The translations under genes and the position numbers were made by a program. Positions 7,718 through 16,552 of a DNA stretch of 64,000 bases are shown in pieces. The first letter of the stretch is position 1, and every line of letters starts with the position of its first letter. This stretch comes from UBA5972 sp964637875 (GTDB lineage Bacteria; Pseudomonadota; Alphaproteobacteria; Rhodobacterales; Rhodobacteraceae). The stretch is taken from the NCBI GenBank assembly GCA_964637875.1, contig CAZWXK010000006.1:1-64000 (forward strand). Reading direction: 5' to 3'. Under the pieces are notes generated by a model. It saw only the letters and a list, made by a program, of their open reading frames with translations. It did not search any database and was not told the DNA's origin.

Positions 7718-8995
7718 ATGGCACGCAACGCAAGCGCCCGCAGGACGGGCGCGACAGGCAAGACCGGCAGGGATGTGACACCTCTTGCCGATGCAGGCAG
7801 ACCGATGCAGGCAGATGCGCATGCGGGCAAGGATCGCGCAGCCATCACAACCGAGGGGCAGCCCGCCCCGAAACGCCGGCGCGGCAGGGCGGTTCTGCTG
7901 CTGATATTGCTGGCGGCTCTGTCGGCGGGCGGCTGGTTCGGGCGCGAATACTGGCTGGTGGGCCGTTTCATGGTGACGACCGATGATGCCTATCTCAAGG
8001 CCGATTCGACCTATGTCTCGCCCAAGGTCCCGGGTTATGTGGCGCGTGTGCCGGTGGTTGAAAACCAGCTGGTCAGGAAAGGCGATCCGCTGGTGATCAT
8101 CGACGATGGCGATTACCGGATCGCACTGGACAGCGCCCAGGCCCGGATCGAAAGCCAGAAGATGACACTGGCGCGCATTGACGCCCAGATCATGGCCGCC
8201 CGCGCCCAGATCGACCAGGCGCAGGCCGGTCTGCAATCGGCCCGGGCCGCTGCCGAAAACGCCACGCGTGCGCGCCGGCGGGCCGATGATCTGTTTTCCA
8301 GCGGAACCATCACCAGCGCCCGGCGCGACACGGCAGTAACCGCCGACCGGCAGGCGCGCGCTGCGGTTGCCTCGGCCCGCGCGCAGCTGGCCGCGGCCAG
8401 GGCCAATGTCGCCGTCCTCAAGGCCCAGCGCGCCGAGGCCGCCAGCCGCATGCGCGGCCTTGAACTGGCCCGCGACAAGGCCGCGCGCGACCTGGGTTTC
8501 ACCACCTTGCGCGCGCCGTTCGACGGGCAGGTGGCCAATCTCTCGGCCCATCCGGGCGATCTGGTCGGGGTAGGGCAGAAACTGGCCCTGGTGGTGCCGG
8601 TCGATCGCCTCTATATCACCGCGAATTTCAAGGAAACACAGATGGCGCGGGTCGTCCCCGGCGAAAAGGTGGCGATCCGCGTCGATGCCTTGCCGGATGT
8701 CGCCTTTACGGGGCGTGTGGCCTCGATCGCGCCGGGGACGGGATCGATGTTTTCCTTGTTGCCGTCCGACAACGCGACCGGCAATTTCACCAAGATCGTG
8801 CAGCGTGTGCCGGTGCGCATCGAACTGACCGGCCCCAGGGGTGCATTTTCCCGGCTGCGGGCAGGGTTGAGTGTCGTGGTAAAGGTTGACAGCCGCACGG
8901 CGCCAGACATCGCCCCGTCCCGGCAGGATGGCGGCGCAACCGCCGCTCCTGCGGATGACCGGACACGTGGTGCGCGCGTCAGCATGGGCAACTGA
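7718..8995 (+). CDS. emrA: EmrA-type membrane fusion protein (HlyD family)
   Basis: The 425-residue periplasmic adaptor has one N-terminal membrane helix (residues about 55-75). It then has a split biotinyl-lipoyl-like domain (TTDDAYLKADSTYVSPKVPG and FTTLRAPFDGQV), a long Ala/Arg-rich coiled-coil hairpin between them, and a beta-barrel region (LYITANFKETQM). The TDDAY motif is typical of EmrA partners of MFS pumps. It would bridge the EmrB pump to the TolC-like duct. The basic N-terminal tail of about 50 residues is longer than usual. Confidence 0.87.
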   Translation: MARNASARRTGATGKTGRDVTPLADAGRPMQADAHAGKDRAAITTEGQPAPKRRRGRAVLLLILLAALSAGGWFGREYWLVGRFMVTTDDAYLKADSTYVSPKVPGYVARVPVVENQLVRKGDPLVIIDDGDYRIALDSAQARIESQKMTLARIDAQIMAARAQIDQAQAGLQSARAAAENATRARRRADDLFSSGTITSARRDTAVTADRQARAAVASARAQLAAARANVAVLKAQRAEAASRMRGLELARDKAARDLGFTTLRAPFDGQVANLSAHPGDLVGVGQKLALVVPVDRLYITANFKETQMARVVPGEKVAIRVDALPDVAFTGRVASIAPGTGSMFSLLPSDNATGNFTKIVQRVPVRIELTGPRGAFSRLRAGLSVVVKVDSRTAPDIAPSRQDGGATAAPADDRTRGARVSMGN

Positions 8996-8996
8996 C

Positions 8997-10586
8997 ATGT
9001 CCGCGATCGCAGGCCAGGCGACGGCGCTGCCGGCGGCCCCGCCTTCCGAGGCGCCCGTCACGGCCGCGCGCATCGTTGCCTTTGGGGTGATGGTGTTCGG
9101 CATGTTCATGGCCATCCTCGACATCCAGATCGTTTCGGCGTCGCTCACCGAAATCCAGGCGGGCCTCAGCGCATCCAACAGCGAGATCGCCTGGGTGCAG
9201 ACCGCCTATCTGATTGCCGAGGTCATCATGATACCGCTGTCGGGCTATCTGGCGCGGATGCTTTCGACGCGGGTGGTGTTTACCGTTTCGGCCGCCGGAT
9301 TCACCATCGCCAGCGCGATGGCCGCGACCGCCACCAATATCGACCAGATGATTGTCTATCGCGCCGCCCAGGGTTTTATCGGCGGCGGCATGATTCCCAG
9401 CGTGTTTGCCGCCGCATTCACCATCTTTCCGCCGTCGAAACGGGCGATCGTATCCCCTGTCATCGGGCTGATCGCGACCCTTGCCCCGACCATCGGTCCG
9501 ACCGTGGGCGGGTATCTCAGCGACGCCCTTTCGTGGCACTGGCTGTTTCTGGTGAATGTACCGATCGGTATTCTCGTAACGATCTTTGCCTGGATCCTGA
9601 TCGATTTCGACAGGCCCGACCTGTCGCTTTTTCACAAGTTCGACTGGTGGGGCCTGCTGGGCATGGCGCTGTTCCTGGGGTCGCTGGAATATGTGCTGGA
9701 GGAGGGGCCGGCCAATGACTGGCTGCAAGATCCAACCGTGCGCAATTTCGCGATCGTCATGGTGATCGGCGCGGTGCTGTTCTTCTGGCGGGCCTTCACC
9801 AGCGAGGAACCGATCGTTGACCTGCGGGCATTCACGGATGTCAATTTCGCGGTCGGCTCGGTGTTTTCCTTTACCCTCGGGGTGGGGCTCTATGGGCTGA
9901 CCTATCTCTACCCGCTCTATCTGGGGCGGATCCGGGGCTATGACTCGCTGATGATCGGCGAGACACTGGCCGTCAGCGGGGCGGTCATGTTCCTGTCGGC
10001 GCCACTGTCGGGGATGCTGACGCGGATACTCGACCTCAGGGTGATGCTGATGGGCGGGTTCGTGCTGTTTGCCGCCGGAACCTGGCGGATGACCTATCTG
10101 ACCGCCGACTGGGACTTCAACGAACTCCTGCTGCCGCAGGTGCTGCGCGGCATGGCATTGATGCTGTGCATGGTGCCCATCAACAACCTGTCGCTGGGCA
10201 CATTGCCACGCGAACGCATCAAGAATGCCTCGGGGCTGTACAACCTGACGCGCAATCTGGGCGGGGCCTTCGGGCTGGCGATCATCAACACCATGCTGAC
10301 CAAACGTGCCGATTTTCATTATGCACGTCTGGCCGAGACGGTGAATTACGCCAATGCGCAGGCGGTCGATCTGGTCAACAATCTTTCGCGCAGCTTTTCC
10401 GGCCGGGGGTTCGACGGGCAGACCGCCGCACTTGCCCAGCTGAAACGCATGGTCCTGCGCCAGGCTGGCGTCATGACCTATATCGACGTGTTCGCGATGC
10501 TGACGCTCCTGTTCCTGACTCTTGCGGCCGGCGCGATGCTGATGCGCAAACCCCCGCCCGAGGCCAGCGGGGTTTCCGCCCACTGA
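8997..10586 (+). CDS. emrB: EmrB/QacA-type MFS drug transporter (DHA2 family)
   Basis: The 529-residue inner-membrane protein has about 14 hydrophobic segments. It carries the DHA2 motifs FMAILDIQIVSASL in the first helix and PTIGPTVGGYLSD (motif C) in helix 5. It is a proton-driven exporter of hydrophobic compounds. ATG 8997 comes one base after the emrA stop, so the two are tightly coupled. A longer in-frame start within emrA is unlikely. Substrate unknown. Confidence 0.88.
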   Translation: MSAIAGQATALPAAPPSEAPVTAARIVAFGVMVFGMFMAILDIQIVSASLTEIQAGLSASNSEIAWVQTAYLIAEVIMIPLSGYLARMLSTRVVFTVSAAGFTIASAMAATATNIDQMIVYRAAQGFIGGGMIPSVFAAAFTIFPPSKRAIVSPVIGLIATLAPTIGPTVGGYLSDALSWHWLFLVNVPIGILVTIFAWILIDFDRPDLSLFHKFDWWGLLGMALFLGSLEYVLEEGPANDWLQDPTVRNFAIVMVIGAVLFFWRAFTSEEPIVDLRAFTDVNFAVGSVFSFTLGVGLYGLTYLYPLYLGRIRGYDSLMIGETLAVSGAVMFLSAPLSGMLTRILDLRVMLMGGFVLFAAGTWRMTYLTADWDFNELLLPQVLRGMALMLCMVPINNLSLGTLPRERIKNASGLYNLTRNLGGAFGLAIINTMLTKRADFHYARLAETVNYANAQAVDLVNNLSRSFSGRGFDGQTAALAQLKRMVLRQAGVMTYIDVFAMLTLLFLTLAAGAMLMRKPPPEASGVSAH

Positions 10587-10648
10587 GCGGCACCCAACGG
10601 CCCGTCACAGCGCAGCCCGGCCCCGGGTGGGGCGGGTCACTGCCGCGA

Positions 10649-11314
10649 TCATTCGGTTCCGCTTTCGACCGGCAGTCCTTCCAGACGCCACTCGGGCAGG
10701 CCCTCGCTCAGGCGCCGCGCCCTGAGGCCATGGTCGCGCAGCCTGGCCACGGCCTCGAAGGACAGCACGCAATAGGGACCGCGGCAATAGGCAACCACCT
10801 CTTTCTCGGGGTCAAGCTCGGACAATCTCTGTTGCAGTTCCGACAGCGGGATATTCACCGCGCCCGGCAGGTGTTCGGCGGCGAATTCGTCGCGCGGGCG
10901 CACATCCAGCACCGTGACCAGCCCCTCGCGCGAGCGCGCGATCAGCTCGTCCGGCGAAACCGGTTCCATTGCGTCGCGGGCCTGGAAATAGTCGCGCAGA
11001 ACCTTGTCGACCTCGGCGAGATTGCGCTCGCCCACCGCGAACAGGGCGTTGAGCAGCCTTTGCACGTTTTCATCCGACAGGCGGTAGAGGATGAATTTCC
11101 CCTGCCGACGCGATTCAACCAGCCCGGCATGTTTCAGCTGCTGCAGATGCTGCGAGGTATTGGCCGTGCTCAGGCCCAGCTTTTCGGCCAGTGCCTCGAC
11201 CCCGCGCTCGCCCTGGGCCAGGTGTTCGAGGATGTCCAGCCGATGCGCGTTTCCCAATGCACGGCCGATCACGGCAAAGGCCTCGTACAGTTTCAGCTTG
11301 GGGCTGATTGACAT
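10649..11314 (-). CDS. ArsR-type regulator fused to a rhodanese domain
   Basis: The 221-residue protein has an ArsR winged helix (residues about 10-95, core LSTANTSQHLQQLKHAGLV) and a C-terminal rhodanese domain (about 125-218) with the active-site loop CRGPYC. The HTH part has no Cys, so sensing would have to involve the rhodanese cysteines rather than the paired Cys of SqrR/BigR. ArsR-rhodanese fusions are known near sulfur and metal genes. It is divergent from a hydroxylase/DedA-rhodanese/DsrE set, its likely regulon. Confidence 0.87.
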   Translation of the reverse strand: MSISPKLKLYEAFAVIGRALGNAHRLDILEHLAQGERGVEALAEKLGLSTANTSQHLQQLKHAGLVESRRQGKFILYRLSDENVQRLLNALFAVGERNLAEVDKVLRDYFQARDAMEPVSPDELIARSREGLVTVLDVRPRDEFAAEHLPGAVNIPLSELQQRLSELDPEKEVVAYCRGPYCVLSFEAVARLRDHGLRARRLSEGLPEWRLEGLPVESGTE

Positions 11315-11325
11315 CGGGGGCTCCC

Positions 11326-11356
11326 TTCATTATATCATTCAAGCGACTTATAGAAT
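11326..11356 (+). promoter_or_regulatory. Candidate promoter and operator for the hydroxylase operon
   Basis: TTCATT and TATAGA are separated by 17 bp, a plausible sigma-70 promoter. It overlaps the imperfect inverted repeat ATTC-N12-GAAT (11337-11356), which resembles the ATTC...GAAT arms reported for ArsR-type persulfide regulators, though with a longer spacer. It sits between the ArsR-rhodanese gene and its divergent neighbour. Confidence 0.4.
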
Positions 11357-11394
11357 GTAGCGTGGAATCACCCACTCCACAAGAGGTATGGAAC

Positions 11395-12270
11395 ATGACC
11401 GAGCTGTTGTTGACAAATGAAGGTGCCATTCGCCTGGCCGTCTTTCTGGGAATCCTGATCGCAATGGCGGCACTCGAGGTGGCCGTGCCGCGCCGACGTA
11501 TCGAAATTCCGCGTCTGATCCGCTGGACCAACAATCTGGGAATCGTGGTGATCAACACCATCATCGTGCGGCTGACCTTTCCGGTGGTTGCGGTCGGTCT
11601 GGCGCTGATGGCCCAGCGCAATGGCTGGGGCCTGTTCAACATTGTCGAACTGCCGGGCTGGCTGGCAATCCTTGCATCCGTCGTGATCCTCGATTTCGTC
11701 ATCTATCTGCAGCATGTGGTGTTCCATTTCGTTCCCGCATTGTGGCGGCTGCATCGGATGCACCACGCCGATCAGGCCATCGACGTGACCACGGGGCTGC
11801 GGTTTCATCCGCTGGAAATCCTGCTGTCGATGGGGATCAAGCTGGCCGCGGTGCTGGCGCTGGGTCCGCCAGCTGTCGCTGTGCTGATATTCGAGGTGAT
11901 CCTGAACGGTACCGCCATGTTCAACCACTCCAACATCCGCCTGCCTGCATGGCTGGATCGTTTCCTGCGCCTGTTCCTGGTCACCCCCGACATGCACCGG
12001 GTACACCATTCCGTCGACCGGCGCGAGACCGACAGCAATTTCGGGTTCAACCTCACCTGGTGGGATCGCCTGCTGGGAACCTATATCGCCCAGCCTGCCA
12101 GAGGCCATGACGACATGGAAATCGGGATCGAGCAATTCCGCACCACGCGTGACCAATGGCTGGACCGGATGCTCATCCAGCCGGCGCTGGGCCCGGCAAG
12201 CGGGCCTGATCCGCGCCTGACATCACAACAAGCACAGGAAAAAGGAAAGACCGATCATGCGCAAGGGTAA
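11395..12270 (+). CDS. Fatty acid hydroxylase / sterol desaturase superfamily protein
   Basis: The 291-residue integral membrane protein has four or more hydrophobic segments and the eight-histidine di-iron motifs of the family: QHVVFH, HRMHH and MHRVHH, plus FNHSNI. It probably hydroxylates or desaturates a lipid at the membrane. AAGAGG precedes ATG 11395. The gene overlaps the DedA-rhodanese gene by 14 bp, and the ArsR-rhodanese regulator is divergent. The substrate cannot be told from sequence. Confidence 0.85.
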   Translation: MTELLLTNEGAIRLAVFLGILIAMAALEVAVPRRRIEIPRLIRWTNNLGIVVINTIIVRLTFPVVAVGLALMAQRNGWGLFNIVELPGWLAILASVVILDFVIYLQHVVFHFVPALWRLHRMHHADQAIDVTTGLRFHPLEILLSMGIKLAAVLALGPPAVAVLIFEVILNGTAMFNHSNIRLPAWLDRFLRLFLVTPDMHRVHHSVDRRETDSNFGFNLTWWDRLLGTYIAQPARGHDDMEIGIEQFRTTRDQWLDRMLIQPALGPASGPDPRLTSQQAQEKGKTDHAQG

Positions 12271-13249
12271 TTTCATGGGGCGTCTGGCCCTGCTGGCCCT
12301 GCTTGGCCTGGGGGTGCTGCTGGTGGGGCTGAACCGCGACCGGCTGGACCCGGCGCTGCTGGATGCCTGGCTGTCGGGCTTTGGCGCCTGGAGCCCGGCA
12401 ATCTATGTCGCGGCCTATGCGCTGGGGACCGTCGTCTTTGCGCCCGGTGCCCTGTTTGCCCTGGCGGGCGGGGCGATGTTCGGCCCCGTGGCGGGGACGC
12501 TGTTCAACCTGACGGGCGCGACCATCGGTGCCGCACTGGCATTTCTGATCGCCCGTTTTCTGGCCGGTGACTGGGTTGCACGCAGGGCGGGCGCCAGGCT
12601 GGGCCGCCTGATCCGCGGGGTCGAGGCCGAGGGCTGGCGTTTCGTCGCCTTTGTGCGCCTTGTGCCGATATTTCCTTTCAACCTGTCGAACTATGCCTTC
12701 GGGCTGACGCGGATTCCGTTCGCGTCTTATGTGGCGACGTCCTTTTTCACCATGGCCCCCGGTGCGCTGGCCTATACCTGGCTGGGATATGCCGGGCGCG
12801 AGGCGCTGGGAGGCGACGTTTCCGCCATCCGCTACGGGGTGGTTGCGCTGGCCCTGCTGGCAACCATTGCCTTTGTTCCGCGCCTGATCCGGCGCCTGCG
12901 TGGCGCGCCGGTTTCCCGGACCACGATCGACGATCTGCGCGGCAGGCTGGGCACGCCGGATGCGCCCCTGATCCTGGACGTGCGCGCCGCCGACGAATTC
13001 ACCGGGCCGCTGGGCCATGTTCCGGGGGCGGTGAATATCCCGCTGGATGAACTCGAAACCCGCCTTGACGAGCTGGCCGAGGCCATGGAGGGCGCGATCA
13101 TTGCCGTCTGTCGTACCGATCGCCGCTCTGCCATGGCGGCGCGCCTGCTGGCCGAGGCCGGTGCCCGTGATGTGCGGGTGCTCAGCGGGGGCATGGTGGC
13201 ATGGAACGGGGCGGGTCTGCCCTCGGGCAGGGTGGAAAACGCCGCCTGA
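12257..13249 (+). CDS. DedA/TVP38-like membrane protein fused to a rhodanese domain
   Basis: The 330-residue protein has an N-terminal TVP38/TMEM64 (SNARE-associated, DedA-related) membrane part with the typical FALAGGAMFGPVAG and RLVPIFPFNLSNY motifs. A C-terminal rhodanese domain spans about residues 215-325 with the loop VCRTDRRS carrying the catalytic Cys. The membrane part is of the lipid scramblase/flippase type; the rhodanese would face the cytoplasm and carry persulfide sulfur. It overlaps the hydroxylase gene and shares the rhodanese theme with the regulator. Confidence 0.85.
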   Translation: MRKGNFMGRLALLALLGLGVLLVGLNRDRLDPALLDAWLSGFGAWSPAIYVAAYALGTVVFAPGALFALAGGAMFGPVAGTLFNLTGATIGAALAFLIARFLAGDWVARRAGARLGRLIRGVEAEGWRFVAFVRLVPIFPFNLSNYAFGLTRIPFASYVATSFFTMAPGALAYTWLGYAGREALGGDVSAIRYGVVALALLATIAFVPRLIRRLRGAPVSRTTIDDLRGRLGTPDAPLILDVRAADEFTGPLGHVPGAVNIPLDELETRLDELAEAMEGAIIAVCRTDRRSAMAARLLAEAGARDVRVLSGGMVAWNGAGLPSGRVENAA

Positions 13250-13344
13250 GCGCCGCAACGCCCCCCAAACCCGGCCCCAAACCCGGCCCCGGTGCCGGGC
13301 CCGCAGCAACACGCAGAAACACACAGCAACACAGGAGGTTCCCC

Positions 13345-13698
13345 ATGAAGACCCTTTTCATCCTCAACGACCCGCCCTACGGGACCGAGCGCAGCTATAA
13401 CGCGCTGCGCCTGGCCCATGCCCTGCTCAAGGCCGATACCGATCACGAGGTTGCCGTCTTTCTGATGGCCGATGCGGTCATCTGCGCGCGCAAGGGGCAA
13501 AAGACACCTGACGGATACTACAACATGGAACGCATGATCCGACGCGTGACGCTGGGCAAGGGGCGGGTGCTGCTGTGCGGGACCTGCATGGATGCGCGCG
13601 GCATGACCGATGACGACATGACCGATGGCTGCCTGCGTTCGACCATGCCCGAACTGGCGGCCGAGACCCTGTCCGCCGACAAGGTTCTGGTGTTCTGA
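13345..13698 (+). CDS. DsrE-family sulfur-transfer protein
   Basis: The 117-residue cytoplasmic protein matches the DsrE/YchN fold (MKTLFILNDPPYGTERSYNA start, VAVFLMADAV strand). It has a CGTC pair near residues 78-81 and one more Cys at about 52. These proteins relay sulfur as persulfide or trisulfide. AGGAGG precedes ATG 13345. Together with two rhodanese-containing neighbours it points to persulfide handling. Confidence 0.85.
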   Translation: MKTLFILNDPPYGTERSYNALRLAHALLKADTDHEVAVFLMADAVICARKGQKTPDGYYNMERMIRRVTLGKGRVLLCGTCMDARGMTDDDMTDGCLRSTMPELAAETLSADKVLVF

Positions 13699-13760
13699 CA
13701 GCAGCCCCCGGGGCCAGGCCTCCACGTTCGCTGCCTGTCGGCCAGTGCCCCGACGATAAT

Positions 13761-13835
13761 GGCTTCTTCTTTGCAAAAATACTCTCGGGGGTGCGGGGGC
13801 AGACAGCCCCCGCCGGCACGGCCGGCAGCCGCCCG
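13761..13835. repeat. Intergenic palindromic repeat related to the nirN insertion
   Basis: It starts GGCTTCTTCTTTGCAAAAAT, the same arm as the repeat at 449-544. It continues into a strong hairpin, GCGGGGG-CAGACAG-CCCCCGC (13793-13813), and a second GC-rich palindrome (GCCGGCACGGCCGGC). The rest of the 349-bp gap from 13699 to 14047 shows no gene. Confidence 0.6.
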
Positions 13836-14047
13836 GCCATTGTCCTTCGTGAACTCCCCGTTCGGCCCCCCGTTCGACCCGGCGACCCACCCGACCACCG
13901 CATCCACCGGTTGCCTTCGCGGCCCCATTTTCCAACCCCGCGTCGGAAATGAAAAAACTCCTTGACCTTCCATGGACTGGAAGATGCATGACTGCCCCGA
14001 CACTGAAACCGGGGCGGCACGAAACCCGCCCCCACAGGAGGATCGGG

Positions 14048-14251
14048 ATGAACTGGATTGCGGATAACTGGGTGGTGCTGGCCCTGCTCGGGGGCATGTT
14101 CGGCATGCACCTGTTCGGCCACCGGCACGGCAAGGGTCACGCAGGCAAGACCCGCGGCGGCGGCTGCTGCGGGGGCAGCAAGGTCGCGGCCGACGATCGG
14201 CCCGAGGGCGACGGGCCAGCCGGGCCTGTCGAGCCGGAAAAATCCGCATGA
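14048..14251 (+). CDS. Small His/Cys membrane protein
   Basis: The 67-residue protein has one hydrophobic helix (residues about 8-24), then a His-rich stretch (HLFGHRHGKGHAG), the motif GGGCCGG and an acidic, Pro-rich tail. GAGGATCGGG precedes ATG 14048; the longer in-frame start at 13949 lacks support and runs into the repeat region. The His and adjacent Cys pair suggest metal binding. It heads the ABC operon that follows, whose ATPase carries a YHS metal-binding domain. Family not recognised. Confidence 0.65.
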   Translation: MNWIADNWVVLALLGGMFGMHLFGHRHGKGHAGKTRGGGCCGGSKVAADDRPEGDGPAGPVEPEKSA

Positions 14252-14296
14252 GTTGACCCGGACCCGGGACCAGGCCCGAAGGAAAAGGAGCATCGG

Positions 14297-15427
14297 ATGT
14301 TTTCCCTGACCCTTGGAAACGCTGTTCACAAGCCTGCCAGAACCGCACTGACGATTCTGGCGATTGCCGCGATTCTGGCCGAGATACTGGTTCTCGAAGG
14401 GTTCCTGACGGGTTCCTATACCCAGCTCCGCCAGGCGGTGTTGCAACGCGGCGGCGATGTGATCGTGTCCCAGAACGGGGTCACGAATTTTCTTGCCGCG
14501 CGCTCGATCCTGCCCCAGCGCACCCGGCGCGACGTCGAGGCCAGGCCCGGCGTTGCCAGCGCCCATCCCCTGACCTCGATTTCGGCAATCTACGAGGCCG
14601 GGGGCCGCCTGACTCCGATCATCGTGCTGGTCTATGACGACAAGGGCGGGCCGACACGCATGGTCGCCGGGCGGGCGCCACGCAATCCGCGCGATATCGT
14701 CATCGACCGGTCGCTGGCCGAGCGCTACGATCTTTCCGTCGGCGATACGCTGACATTGTCGGCCTATGACTTTACCGTGTCGGGCATCGCCGAGGGTGCC
14801 GCCGCGCTGTTCACGCCCTTTGCCTTTCTGACCTATGACGGGTTGATCGATTTCTATTTCGAATCCGATGTCGCCGCGGATATCGCCGCTTTTCCGCTGC
14901 TCAGTTTCCTGGTGGTCGATGTCAAAAAGGGCTTTTCGCCCGCTGCCGTGGCCGCCGACATTTCGGCCAACGTCCCCGAGGCCTCGGCCATCCTGCCGGC
15001 ACAGCTTGCCGCCAATGACGAGAATCTGGGCCGCGAGCTTCTGGGACCGATCATGAACCTGCTGCTGGGGCTGAGCTATGGCATCGGGGCGCTGGCCATC
15101 GGGCTGTTTTCCTATGCGGCCGTGCGCACCCGCCGCAAGAGCCTGGGCGTGCTGCGTGCATTGGGGTTCAACACCCGCCACCTGGTGGTCGGGGTGATCA
15201 TCGAGGCAGTGGGAACCGTTGTACTGGCCATTCCACTGGGAGTCGCCATCGGGGCGGGGCTGGGATCGCTGATCGAATCCCTTGCCCCGGTCTACATGTT
15301 GCAGACGCTGGACCCGACCGCCCTGTGGCGCACGGCGCTGATCGCGCTGGTGCTGGCGGTTCTCGGCGCACTGGCCCCGCTGGGCAGCCTGGTGCGGCTG
15401 GATCCGGCAACGGCATTCAGGGGGTGA
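14297..15427 (+). CDS. ABC transporter permease, FtsX/MacB type (1)
   Basis: The 376-residue membrane protein has one N-terminal helix (residues about 15-38), a large periplasmic MacB_PCD-like domain, then three C-terminal helices with the cytoplasmic coupling motif RRKSLGVLRALGF. Such permeases do not move solutes through the membrane but use ATP hydrolysis for mechanical work on periplasmic partners (Lol, MacB, FtsX). AAAGGAG precedes the start. It pairs with the next permease and the YHS-fused ATPase. Confidence 0.87.
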   Translation: MFSLTLGNAVHKPARTALTILAIAAILAEILVLEGFLTGSYTQLRQAVLQRGGDVIVSQNGVTNFLAARSILPQRTRRDVEARPGVASAHPLTSISAIYEAGGRLTPIIVLVYDDKGGPTRMVAGRAPRNPRDIVIDRSLAERYDLSVGDTLTLSAYDFTVSGIAEGAAALFTPFAFLTYDGLIDFYFESDVAADIAAFPLLSFLVVDVKKGFSPAAVAADISANVPEASAILPAQLAANDENLGRELLGPIMNLLLGLSYGIGALAIGLFSYAAVRTRRKSLGVLRALGFNTRHLVVGVIIEAVGTVVLAIPLGVAIGAGLGSLIESLAPVYMLQTLDPTALWRTALIALVLAVLGALAPLGSLVRLDPATAFRG

Positions 15428-15431
15428 AACG

Positions 15432-16541
15432 ATGTTCAACTGGACTTTCAGGGAACTTCTGGCCGCGCCGCAGCAATTGCTTGCCAGCGTCGCGGCCGTG
15501 GCGGGGGCCTTTGCCCTGGTGCTGTTCTTTGCCGGGGTGTTTACCGGTGAATCGCGCCAGATCGTGGCCCTGATCGACAGGACCGATGCCGATGTCTGGG
15601 TGATGCAGAAAGGGGTCGGCAACATGCACATGACCACCTCGTTCCTGAGCGACTGGAAGATCGACGCGGTTGCCGCGGTCGATGGCGTGGCCAAGGTCAC
15701 GCCGATCCTCTATCTGAACTCGGTGATCCAGGCCGGGGGGCGCAGCTGGTTTTCCTATGTCGTGGGAATCGAACAGGGCGATGGTCGGGCGGGACCGTGG
15801 AAATCGGCCGCCGGGGCGCGCCTGCCGGGGCCGGGAGAGGCGATCGTTCCCGACATCTTTGCATCGGATGCCGGGCTCGGGATCGGTGACAAGGTGCGCA
15901 TCGCCGGACGCGACTTTACCGTTGCGGGGTTCTCGGCCGATACCTTTTCGATGGCCAATTCGGTCAGTTTCGTGACCCTTTCCGACCTGGCCGATACCAT
16001 GTCATCGATCGGTGCCGTCAGCTATCTGCTGGTCGATGCCAGGCCCGGGGTCGATCCGGCGGCGCTGGCTGCGCGCATCCGCCAGCAGGTGGAAAAGGTC
16101 AACGCCCTGACACGGCAGGATTTCTCGCGTCGGGATTTCTCGATCGCGGTACAGATGGGGTTGGAAATCATCTGGATGATGACGGTGATCGGCGGTGCGC
16201 TTGCCGTGCTGCTGACCGGCTTCATCATCTATTCGCACATCTCCGAGCGTGAACGGGAACTGGCGGTGATGAAGGCCCTTGGCGTGCGCGACCGGGCGAT
16301 CTGGGCCGCGATCCTCGTTCAGGCGCTGGTCATCGGGTTGCTGGCCTATGGGCTGGCGGTGGCGCTGATCTATCTGGCCATCCCCATGACCGAGGCCTTC
16401 GTGCCCAAGGTCAGCCTGGGGATGAGCAGCGACTCGCTCATCCGCACCGGCGGGCTGGCCGTCGTGGTGTCGTTGATCGCCGCCGCAATTCCGGTCCGCC
16501 GGGTGCTGGCCGTCGATCCCGTAACCGCCTTTCATCAATGA
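15432..16541 (+). CDS. ABC transporter permease, FtsX/MacB type (2)
   Basis: The 369-residue protein has the same layout as the preceding one: an N-terminal helix, a periplasmic domain and three C-terminal helices with the coupling motif RERELAVMKALGV. Two different permeases suggest a heterodimer, as in LolCE. It begins 4 bp after the previous stop and its own stop codon overlaps or abuts the ATPase start. Confidence 0.87.
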   Translation: MFNWTFRELLAAPQQLLASVAAVAGAFALVLFFAGVFTGESRQIVALIDRTDADVWVMQKGVGNMHMTTSFLSDWKIDAVAAVDGVAKVTPILYLNSVIQAGGRSWFSYVVGIEQGDGRAGPWKSAAGARLPGPGEAIVPDIFASDAGLGIGDKVRIAGRDFTVAGFSADTFSMANSVSFVTLSDLADTMSSIGAVSYLLVDARPGVDPAALAARIRQQVEKVNALTRQDFSRRDFSIAVQMGLEIIWMMTVIGGALAVLLTGFIIYSHISERERELAVMKALGVRDRAIWAAILVQALVIGLLAYGLAVALIYLAIPMTEAFVPKVSLGMSSDSLIRTGGLAVVVSLIAAAIPVRRVLAVDPVTAFHQ

Positions 16542-16552
16542 GGACAACCGAA

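Noticed and set aside
8979..10583. 534-codon frame antisense to emrB
   Set aside because: Composition is the His/Gln/Arg-rich pattern of a high-GC antisense shadow; emrB has full MFS motifs.
13478..15700. 740-codon minus-strand frame across the DsrE gene and the ABC permeases
   Set aside because: Antisense to well-supported genes with ribosome sites; no recognisable domain.
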